Positions 22,115 to 29,779 of a DNA stretch of 36,261 bases are shown one piece after another. The notes beneath the pieces were generated by a model, which searched no databases, was not told where the DNA came from, and saw nothing but the letters and a program-made list of their open reading frames with translations. Within the stretch, counting starts at the first letter, position 1, and each line of letters begins with the position of its first letter. Both the position numbers and the translations under genes were made by a program. Source of the DNA: a bacterium (GTDB lineage Bacteria > Patescibacteriota > Saccharimonadia > Saccharimonadales > UBA4665); contig JAJYIP010000003.1 in NCBI GenBank assembly GCA_021790005.1, positions 1-36,261 on the forward strand, written 5' to 3'.

Positions 22115-22822
22115 TTAGGAGTTCTTGGCTTTGGCAACAAGAGCAATGTACGCCAAATAGTTGATAAAGTCTGCGGGATTTATGCCGGCTTTTTCTAACT
22201 CTGACACTAATGCGTCCATACGGGCTATATAATCAGGGGCGTAGGCTTCGAGTCTCTTTTGTTTATTTTCGTACATTTTATTGTCCGCTAAAGCCAAAAG
22301 AGCATCAAAGGTCATTGCGTCTTCACGATTTGCGGCAGCCACCCCTAAAGAAATTCCGGTTTTGACATCATTAAAAACTATTCTGCCATCGTCGCTTGAG
22401 ACAGACTCATTCACCGATGCCTTAATTCGTTCCGTAATAATAGCCATATCGCTTCGATCTTTAACTAAAGCCATGGCGGCAAATTCATCGCCCCCCAGTC
22501 GAACAACTATATCAGCATTTGAGCGCATTGAACCGGCGGCAATCTCAATAATTTTATCGCCGGCATAGTGACCAAGCTGATCATTGACTAATTTTAAGTG
22601 ATCGACATCGCCAAATATTAGCCCGACAATATGTCCATCTTCGATAGCCCGGCTATATACATCAGCCCCGAACACCTGAAAGCGGGACGGTTCCATTCGG
22701 CCGGTTTGCAACTCAGAGCCATACTTATTCCATTCTTCTTCCGTTATAAATTGGGTTATAGAAGGAACTTCGCGTGGCTTTTCGACATTATTCATAAGTG
22801 TATATTCTAGTACAAATTGCAA
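22115..22822 (-). CDS. GGDEF-domain protein (putative diguanylate cyclase)
   Basis: FGDVDHLKLVNDQLGHYAGDKIIEIAAGSMR ... VVRLGGDEFAAM; intact GGDEF. Confidence 0.9.
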   Translation of the reverse strand: MQFVLEYTLMNNVEKPREVPSITQFITEEEWNKYGSELQTGRMEPSRFQVFGADVYSRAIEDGHIVGLIFGDVDHLKLVNDQLGHYAGDKIIEIAAGSMRSNADIVVRLGGDEFAAMALVKDRSDMAIITERIKASVNESVSSDDGRIVFNDVKTGISLGVAAANREDAMTFDALLALADNKMYENKQKRLEAYAPDYIARMDALVSELEKAGINPADFINYLAYIALVAKAKNS

Positions 22823-22830
22823 TTTTTTGT

Positions 22831-23166
22831 TTAAAATAGGTCCTCTATTATATTCATGACGGCAAAACTAATCTGATCTAATATAATCACACCATTGTGC
22901 ACCACACCAGTCCATTGGTTTTCTTCAAGCCAGCTGGCACCAGCACGTCTAGCTCTATCAAGATTACTTGGAGCAAGCATATCCAAGCTCGACATCGTAT
23001 CGTCGGCCCAATGAATCGCCATAAAATAAAGGTTCTGGTTTTTAGTTGCAATTAGATCAATTTCATATTTTGAGCGCTTGAAATTAGTTTCAAGTATTTG
23101 AAAACCTCGCATCTCCAAGTACTGGCGGGCAGATTTTTCTGCAGCCTGTCGTTTATGACCAGTCAT
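22831..23166 (-). CDS. YraN/UPF0102-like protein with altered nuclease motif
   Basis: AAEKSARQYLEMRGFQILETNFKRSKYEIDLIATKNQNLYFMAIHW resembles YraN, but the FVEVK segment is FMAIHW. Confidence 0.6.
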   Translation of the reverse strand: MTGHKRQAAEKSARQYLEMRGFQILETNFKRSKYEIDLIATKNQNLYFMAIHWADDTMSSLDMLAPSNLDRARRAGASWLEENQWTGVVHNGVIILDQISFAVMNIIEDLF

Positions 23167-24047
23167 CGTTTTTTGGATATTAAATTCTTATGAAGCGGTC
23201 TCGCGAGAGTAGCGATCGCAATACCAACTAAGACAACAATCGCCACCTCATTGGACTGCGCCGTTGTCCCAGGCGATTGATTTATATTAGTGGGCTGTAA
23301 CTGCCAGATGGTTAGCGATACGAGCTTAGCATTCAAGCCATTTAAGGTTATGCCGACATCCACAATATGCTTGTTAGTTACGGCCAACACGATGGTCTGT
23401 CCAACCCGCAACGTCAATGGTATGCTGCCGTTATCAGTAGAAACTACTATCTTAACGGTTGGGTTATGGTTTGAATCATTAATCGAGGTTACGGTTAGGG
23501 TATGGTATTCAGGCGTGTTATTAGAGTTACCTACACCTGTATCGACCGGAAAACTGTAGACTTCATTGACTTGCGCAACAATAATTGAGCTTTGCTCTAC
23601 ATTATAGCTGCCTATTGGAGTTAGGTTATTGGGCAGATCAATAATTGGTGGTAATGAGCCGACAGCGGGCAAAGTGTTGGGATTGGTACTAGCCTGACTA
23701 CTGCCCAGCTGTTCGCCACTTATGATTTTTGGAGTTATAACAATATGTCTTGGTTGGCTGACAATTAATTGTACCTGGTTGGATTGCGGGCTAGCATTGG
23801 ATGCATTGTTAGCGCCGGCTACTCTATGCGTACTTGAAGAATTTGTCTTCACCTGAACTGGCACACCACAGGCTTGCGGAGTCACATATACAATCTGATT
23901 CGTACCGTTATTTAAAAGCGTAAATATGCAATTCAACGGCAGAATCTGCTGCGTAAAAGTATCATTAATCCCGTCGGCTTGAACCACAGCAAAATTCAAA
24001 CAAGATATTGCTATAGCTAATATCAATATTAGTTTTACTTTTCTCAT
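23163..24047 (-). CDS. Secreted protein with C-terminal TM anchor
   Basis: N-terminal signal peptide, Asn/Thr-rich body, C-terminal NEVAIVVLVGIAIATLARPLHKNLISKKR. Confidence 0.65.
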   Translation of the reverse strand: MRKVKLILILAIAISCLNFAVVQADGINDTFTQQILPLNCIFTLLNNGTNQIVYVTPQACGVPVQVKTNSSSTHRVAGANNASNASPQSNQVQLIVSQPRHIVITPKIISGEQLGSSQASTNPNTLPAVGSLPPIIDLPNNLTPIGSYNVEQSSIIVAQVNEVYSFPVDTGVGNSNNTPEYHTLTVTSINDSNHNPTVKIVVSTDNGSIPLTLRVGQTIVLAVTNKHIVDVGITLNGLNAKLVSLTIWQLQPTNINQSPGTTAQSNEVAIVVLVGIAIATLARPLHKNLISKKR

Positions 24048-25273
24048 AAAGCAGTTAGCGTAATGGTTAGAGCCAGACTATACGAACCGGCCGGCTGTAA
24101 AGATGGAACCGTCTGACTAAGCCCTATGTTGGTTATATCCCAGTAGCAGTAATAACTGGCTGCTGAGCTAGCAGCCGTTAAAGTCACCGGTGTCGTTCCG
24201 GTCATAGCCGTATTTGCACCCGCGCTAATGCCAGAAGTTGTGCAACCATACTCAGGACTAGACTCGGGAGTGATGATTTGCGCTGCTGGAGAAATGGTCA
24301 ATTGCCCGGAGGTGCAACCGGCCGGACTACCAGCCGCATTGTTATAGGCGTAGGTTTGGCCACCACTATCCGACCAAGCCGAAGAAGAGGCGGCAATCGT
24401 CAGGTTCCAGCCGAGATTATCTGCTGGGGTAGTATTGGTCACTCTAACTTGTTCGGAACTAGTACCCAGAGTCCCGGTTGATGTCTGACATGCAAACGCC
24501 TGATTGAGCGATGTCATACCGACGGTCGGGGTGGCGACTGAAGCACCGGTTGCATCAACAATGTCGCCGCTAAATATTGGCGTAGGTGCAATTCTAAATG
24601 CCGCAATCTGCCCGAGCCAGCTTGAACCACTAGCTACGCTAGCTGACGTCGAATAACTGCTTGGACTGCTAACACTAAAATAAGCACTGCCGTACGCCAT
24701 GCGGGCAGACGGCTTGCCACTAATGCTTGAAGATATGATTTGCGTAAAAGAGTTAGTCCAGCCGGTCGGCGCCGTCGTACCATCTGAGGTTACGCTGGCT
24801 AATAGAAGATCGTTATAGTTATTGTTAGTTAATGAACCGGAAGATGCGGTTGCCGTCGTACCAGAAGACGTGACCGAATTGACAACATCCAATGGCGTAA
24901 CATTCTCAATGCCACTGAATTCAAATATTTGCACCGGCTGAGAGGTGCCGGCACTAAAAGTACACGCTATCGTCGTTTCGCCGCCGGCGGCTATTTTATA
25001 GAAAATACCTTGAGACGGATTGACCGATTCATTTTTAGCCGTTGAGAATCCGCTTGGTGACGATATCGTGGCGGTTACGTTTGTCGAACAAATTGCAACC
25101 AGTAGGTTGCCCGCGGTTGCTGCCGTGGAAAATGTTGCACTGCCAGCGGTACCAGAATTACTTTGCACCAAAGTCGTAGCGGCAAAAACTCTGTTCGGCA
25201 TCATAAACGTGAGTAGCGACACTACCAACATAACAGCGGCGGCGGTCAGTGCGCTGCGGCGGAAACAACCCAT
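24044..25273 (-). CDS. Secreted surface protein with C-terminal WxL-like domain
   Basis: Signal peptide; C-terminal VRVTNTTPADNLGWNLTIAASS (WxL-type motif) and terminal strand QPAGSYSLALTITLTAL. Confidence 0.65.
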   Translation of the reverse strand: MGCFRRSALTAAAVMLVVSLLTFMMPNRVFAATTLVQSNSGTAGSATFSTAATAGNLLVAICSTNVTATISSPSGFSTAKNESVNPSQGIFYKIAAGGETTIACTFSAGTSQPVQIFEFSGIENVTPLDVVNSVTSSGTTATASSGSLTNNNYNDLLLASVTSDGTTAPTGWTNSFTQIISSSISGKPSARMAYGSAYFSVSSPSSYSTSASVASGSSWLGQIAAFRIAPTPIFSGDIVDATGASVATPTVGMTSLNQAFACQTSTGTLGTSSEQVRVTNTTPADNLGWNLTIAASSSAWSDSGGQTYAYNNAAGSPAGCTSGQLTISPAAQIITPESSPEYGCTTSGISAGANTAMTGTTPVTLTAASSAASYYCYWDITNIGLSQTVPSLQPAGSYSLALTITLTAL

Positions 25274-25277
25274 ATAG

Positions 25278-26441
25278 CTAGTCCTTATTGCTGGGCGGTA
25301 TCTTAATTACTTGGTCTTCTTTTAGACTATACGGAGGCTTCATATGGTTAGCGGTAACGATTTTCTTCCAACTTATATTGCTATTTTTCGCAATTTTTTC
25401 AACCGTATCACCATGCTTCACGCTATATGATTGCCATTTTTTATTAACAGTACGCTTATGTTTGTTGCGTCTGGACAGCCAAACAATTAACCAAACAATA
25501 GCCACGATTACGACAGCTTCAATAAATGCAGCTAATGGCTGCGGGGTTGCAAAAAACATCTTAGAATTTAGCGAGATCTGGGCTAGATTAGAGTGAGGCT
25601 GCAAACCAAGTTCGGTGTTGGGGTCGCTATTGTATTTTACGATTGCTCGAGCCATATAGAGACCACCCCAAAAAGGATGCGCTACATTATAGCTGTCAGA
25701 CATATCGCTGTTTGGCAAAACTGGCATTGTACCTTCTTTAACCGAAACTGGAGCAAACCCCAGGATTGAGACAAGCTGTAATCTCAGCGAAGCATCTAGG
25801 GAAACATTGCCTTGGTTTTCAATACTTGGCGTAACCTGGTATTCACCATTCTTAGTGGCGGTAACGGTCAGTGATTTTATACTGAGTTTTTTAACAAGCT
25901 TCCCGGGAATGGTCACTACCACTCTAATGGCCGATCTAAAGCTCAAAACAACGCCGTTTTGGCTAGATTGTGCGGCGGTTTGTGATTGGGCCTGTAAAGT
26001 TACGCACCCATCATGCTCACCCACACTTATCTGATTTGAATCTGGCACGGTAAGTGTAAAAGGAACTATCGTGCTTGTGTAGGCTTTTAGGGTTACCGAG
26101 GTGGTTTGCAATTTTATCCAAGCGCCAACATCAGTTTTTGCTTCAACCGCCTGTTTACAAGTAAACTGACCGCCAGTAGCCAATTCGGAATCAACCGCAT
26201 CAAGCGTGATGACTTGCTGCTTGTTAGTATCATTTTCAACTTTTATGCCATTAGTTGCACTTTGTCCAGGTTTTAATTGAAAGATAAAAATTGATTGCGA
26301 TCTAGGATTGGCCGGATTCGGATAAGCCGGACTGCCGCCGATGCCGCCATAGTTAATGGCATATGCTTCAGACAAAAGCAACAGACTTGCCGAGAATAGT
26401 ATAGCTATAAATGTCCCTGCCAGCCTCTTCATATGTTCCAA
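25278..26441 (-). CDS. DUF916-like protein with TM and C-terminal LysM domain
   Basis: SIFIFQLKPGQSATNGIKVENDTNKQQVITLDAVD (DUF916-like); TM; C-terminal YSVKHGDTVEKIAKNSNISWKKIVTANHMKPPYSLKEDQVIKIP (LysM). Confidence 0.72.
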   Translation of the reverse strand: MEHMKRLAGTFIAILFSASLLLLSEAYAINYGGIGGSPAYPNPANPRSQSIFIFQLKPGQSATNGIKVENDTNKQQVITLDAVDSELATGGQFTCKQAVEAKTDVGAWIKLQTTSVTLKAYTSTIVPFTLTVPDSNQISVGEHDGCVTLQAQSQTAAQSSQNGVVLSFRSAIRVVVTIPGKLVKKLSIKSLTVTATKNGEYQVTPSIENQGNVSLDASLRLQLVSILGFAPVSVKEGTMPVLPNSDMSDSYNVAHPFWGGLYMARAIVKYNSDPNTELGLQPHSNLAQISLNSKMFFATPQPLAAFIEAVVIVAIVWLIVWLSRRNKHKRTVNKKWQSYSVKHGDTVEKIAKNSNISWKKIVTANHMKPPYSLKEDQVIKIPPSNKD

Positions 26442-26484
26442 CTTTAGCTTATAAATGCGTTATTAGCTAGTTATTTATCTGGTT

Positions 26485-27150
26485 TTAGGTATGGCTTAAG
26501 GTAATGGTCATTGGCAGGGTATATGATCCGCTTGGCGTCAAGGACGGAACAGCTTGACTTAAGCTGATGCCTTCTACATAACCTTCCCAAGCCGTTCCAG
26601 CACTATCGCTCAGCAAGGTAACACTGGTAACTGTAGTCCCATTGTAAACAGCTGAAGCACCTAAGGTTACAGTTGCAGCGTTGGCCGTGCAAGCGCTATT
26701 ACAATCGTTGGTAATCGTTCCGGCGGCGGGATTAACCGTTAGGTCCCCGGATGTGCAGCCAGAACCAGCAATATTGTTGTATGCATATGTATTGGTGCCG
26801 TTGGTCCAGGTTGCAGACGTGCCACCAGTAGCGGCAAGGGCAATATTCCAGGTAGCAATTCCAGACGCCAGATCAGTAACATTAATTAGATCATTGGCAT
26901 CACCTAGCGTACCAGTACTGGTTTGACATGAAAAGCTATAGTTTACGGGTGAAAATGCTACTGTTGGCGCAGCGACTGGGGTAGTGTCACCAGTCTGGTT
27001 AATGCTGGCCGTTAGTGTACCGGCATTAATGGTCTGGTCAAAAGTTGGGGTCAAACTCGCGTATGTAATCGCACTGGGCGATAGCATCATTAGCAACATA
27101 ATTAACATAGCCGATGCTAGTTTCAGTATCTTATTCACTCTACCCTCCAC
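26485..27150 (-). CDS. Secreted WxL-like domain protein
   Basis: Signal peptide; LINVTDLASGIATWNIALAATGG and terminal TPSGSYTLPMTITLSHT; paralogous to the C-terminal domain of 24044..25273. Confidence 0.65.
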   Translation of the reverse strand: MEGRVNKILKLASAMLIMLLMMLSPSAITYASLTPTFDQTINAGTLTASINQTGDTTPVAAPTVAFSPVNYSFSCQTSTGTLGDANDLINVTDLASGIATWNIALAATGGTSATWTNGTNTYAYNNIAGSGCTSGDLTVNPAAGTITNDCNSACTANAATVTLGASAVYNGTTVTSVTLLSDSAGTAWEGYVEGISLSQAVPSLTPSGSYTLPMTITLSHT

Positions 27151-27256
27151 ATGTTATAGCACTTGTATTATCTATGTGCTTATGCTAAATGATTGGTGCA
27201 TAACAGTCAAGCTTATAATTGACTTAGAGGTCATGGTTTTTTGGTGACGCATTAAA

Positions 27257-27511
27257 CTAAAGCTTTTTATTGAGCTGATTGATACTGTTATTTAATTGTT
27301 GTATGCCCTTGAGACTGTTATTTATTTCCGTCACCTGTGAACTCAAAGTGTTGTATTTGGAGTTTAGTGCGGTAGATAAGCTACGGATCGACATTGCTCC
27401 CCAGATAAAAATTGTTAATATAACGCCCAGCATTAGAACGGCTAACGTAACCATAACTGACATGTAACCGTGATAAAGTCTCGATTTGGCGCGTAGCCCT
27501 TCTTCGTTCAT
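27257..27511 (-). CDS. Small TM plus coiled-coil protein
   Basis: TM (VMVTLAVLMLGVILTIFIWGAM) followed by a heptad-like Leu/Ile/Asn-rich segment. Confidence 0.55.
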   Translation of the reverse strand: MNEEGLRAKSRLYHGYMSVMVTLAVLMLGVILTIFIWGAMSIRSLSTALNSKYNTLSSQVTEINNSLKGIQQLNNSINQLNKKL

Positions 27512-27624
27512 ATGCTTAAGTCCTCCTGGGATTGATTACAATACCGCGCTACTGTTGTCTCTAATATAAGAATAAAGCTTGTTAATGGTCAGTTAGTTTA
27601 ATTACGACTCAACGCCAAACAATA

Positions 27625-27663
27625 AATAAAGAGCCGCTTCAAACGCTGAGGCGACTCTTTATT
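27625..27663. terminator. Intrinsic terminator-like hairpin, possibly bidirectional
   Basis: ATAAAGAGCCGC..GCGACTCTTTAT inverted repeat just downstream of 27257..27511's upstream region and beyond the 3' end of 27677..27973. Confidence 0.6.
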
Positions 27664-27676
27664 AACAAAACCCTAT

Positions 27677-27973
27677 CTAGAAACCGGAAGTTTGCGTACT
27701 TAGTTGACTACTGTCGGTTGCGTTGCCGCTTATACCGGCGCTATTGAGTGTCTGTAAGGCACTGCTAAGCTGTGACGTACTATTAACTTGCGGAGCCGTA
27801 AACGTGGTTGGTGTGCTCGAAGACGTGGTTGGTGTGCTCGAAGACGTGGTTGCCGTTTGACCGGAAGAGACGCGGTTACTGTAGACGTAATAGCCTACAG
27901 CCGCTACGCCGACTAGAAGCACTAATGCCACCAACAACTCGATGAGTGCAAATCCAGTTTGATGCTTCTTCAT
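27677..27973 (-). CDS. Type IV pilin-like (prepilin) small protein
   Basis: MKKHQTGFALIELLVALVLLVGVAAVGYYVY: prepilin peptidase-type G|FALIE motif followed by a hydrophobic helix. Confidence 0.75.
   Translation of the reverse strand: MKKHQTGFALIELLVALVLLVGVAAVGYYVYSNRVSSGQTATTSSSTPTTSSSTPTTFTAPQVNSTSQLSSALQTLNSAGISGNATDSSQLSTQTSGF
27802..27852. repeat. 21-bp tandem repeat within the pilin-like gene
   Basis: ACGTGGTTGGTGTGCTCGAAG at 27802-27822 and 27823-27843, plus partial ACGTGGTTG at 27844-27852; encodes repeated SSSTPTT. Confidence 0.9.
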
Positions 27974-28656
27974 TACTGTTTACCCCCCTTTGTTGATGTA
28001 GTTTGGGTTGATCCCTGATTAGCTGATGTATTCTGAGTGGTACCAGACGACTGACTGCTGGACGATAGCTTAACCCCGTTGGCGGTTGCCACAGCCACGA
28101 TCAGATTCTTAACTGACGTTCTAAATGCCTGTAGGTCCGATATCTCGGTCTTAAGATAGCTCTGGAAAGAAGCCACCATACCCTTTGGATTGCTGGCGCT
28201 ACAGCTAAAGCTGCTATTGGTTTTGAGTGTACCGAAATCTGTTTCGGCTTGAGCTTTGGCAGTATTCATAGCCGCTACCAATTGGCTATAGTTAGCAACC
28301 GTTTTGCCCTGCTTAACATAAAGCGCTTCAACTCTACTCGCAATCGTAGCAAACAAGCTAATCTGATTTTGAGCTCTGGTATCAATACGGTTGATGATAT
28401 TTTTAATCGCTACTTCTCTATTTTTACAAGCTAGAAGCTGGCCCTTAGCTAATCCAGCCTGCCCCTTTTGGCTTGCCTGTGATGGAGTAGTCGAGTGATT
28501 TGCTGCTGACTGATTTGGCTGCACTGGGGCAGTCGAACTAGTTGCTAAAGCGTGAGCGTTAGCTTGAGGCGGCAAGGCAAACACAGCACTACCACTTAGC
28601 ATCACCAACGCCAAGGTTGAACTTACCAGCCCAATCTTGTTGATATGTTTTCGCAT
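27973..28656 (-). CDS. Hypothetical secreted protein
   Basis: Signal peptide; helical body (INRIDTRAQNQISLFATIASRVEALYVKQG); Ser/Thr/Gln-rich tail; directly upstream of the pilin-like gene. Confidence 0.6.
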   Translation of the reverse strand: MRKHINKIGLVSSTLALVMLSGSAVFALPPQANAHALATSSTAPVQPNQSAANHSTTPSQASQKGQAGLAKGQLLACKNREVAIKNIINRIDTRAQNQISLFATIASRVEALYVKQGKTVANYSQLVAAMNTAKAQAETDFGTLKTNSSFSCSASNPKGMVASFQSYLKTEISDLQAFRTSVKNLIVAVATANGVKLSSSSQSSGTTQNTSANQGSTQTTSTKGGKQ

Positions 28657-28776
28657 AGTATTCCTTATATTGCTTACGTTTATGTACTACTAATCATAAA
28701 TTATATGGATAAACCTAGTCAATATATATCCGATTACGTAATCACCTCTCTATATCTTACGGCCTGGCTTTTATGA

Positions 28777-29316
28777 TTAGGCCGATACGCTCAACATATT
28801 GTCACTTAAAAAACTTACGGCCTTTTCGACCGCAACTTTAGCAATTGCAGCATTGAGTAGTTCAATTTTATACGCGTTCTTTACCGTACTGCCGACAATG
28901 TCCAAATAACGCCCTTTTTCATTTTTACTCTTAGAGAGACGCTTAACTTGTCCGGTCAAAATGGCCGCATCGATCATCTCAATGGCTTTAATTGAAACCT
29001 GTAAACATTCCAGTAGTCCGGCTTCGTCCATGAACGTCGCCATTACATTTTCATCCGGTATGGCTACACCGTCATAGATCTGGTGAATCTTGACATGGTC
29101 GCTTTTAAGCAACCAAATGCTGTTAAAAGGATGCTCTCGAAAATTTCTGGCTAGCTCATTGTCCGCGTACAGTGACTTGGGCCAGTATAAATGATGTCGG
29201 TTGACGGTTTCAGAATTCTTAGGAGGAGCAAAGTAGCTTATTTTTTTGGTGTCGATTAGTTCGGGCAAGAGCACAAGTCCAAAACCATTGGTTTCGGGAC
29301 TGTGCTCAAACCCCAT
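28777..29316 (-). CDS. Hypothetical protein (weak HNH-like pattern)
   Basis: Open ORF; RHHLYWPKSLY ... NSIWLLKSDHVKIH spacing recalls HNH-like residues but is not diagnostic. Confidence 0.5.
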   Translation of the reverse strand: MGFEHSPETNGFGLVLLPELIDTKKISYFAPPKNSETVNRHHLYWPKSLYADNELARNFREHPFNSIWLLKSDHVKIHQIYDGVAIPDENVMATFMDEAGLLECLQVSIKAIEMIDAAILTGQVKRLSKSKNEKGRYLDIVGSTVKNAYKIELLNAAIAKVAVEKAVSFLSDNMLSVSA

Positions 29317-29410
29317 CAGTTAAGCCTTTTGATTGTTAGTTTTTTATTTACACCCATATTAATTAATAAGTTAGTTTAATTTTGTTGTCCTGTAAAGTTA
29401 GTTTTAAATT

Positions 29411-29716
29411 TTATTCTATACCCTTAAGAAAACCGTCTCTATAGCCAGTGGCATAGGTTTCAGCTTCCTTGGCTAGATTCTGGCCGTCAATCATGTTACA
29501 AGCAAGCTCGATACCAGAGTGGTGCACACCAATACAATAAAGAACGAAAATAGCTAACTGATCAGGACTTATGTCTGGAAACAATGATCTAATGAATACT
29601 TCTGGCGCATGTTCCTCGGGAACTATCTGGGCGGAAATTCCAAGATAGGGAATGGATGAATTCTTGCCAAACATGTCACTTTCCATAATTATTTTAATAT
29701 AGCGTAGCACAGACAC
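29411..29716 (-). CDS. Hypothetical protein divergent from the Pup ligase homolog
   Basis: Open ORF; listed GTG start at 29716, ATG at about 29686 plausible. Confidence 0.45.
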   Translation of the reverse strand: MSVLRYIKIIMESDMFGKNSSIPYLGISAQIVPEEHAPEVFIRSLFPDISPDQLAIFVLYCIGVHHSGIELACNMIDGQNLAKEAETYATGYRDGFLKGIE

Positions 29717-29779
29717 GCTAAAATAGGCCGTTTAAACGTTACGATATCTTAGTTTATAATAATATTACATGTAATTGTC

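Noticed and set aside
28755-28785. CGGCCT...AGGCCG hairpin at the end of 28777..29316 as a terminator
   Set aside because: It has a short stem and a long loop, with no T-tract on either side; evidence too weak.
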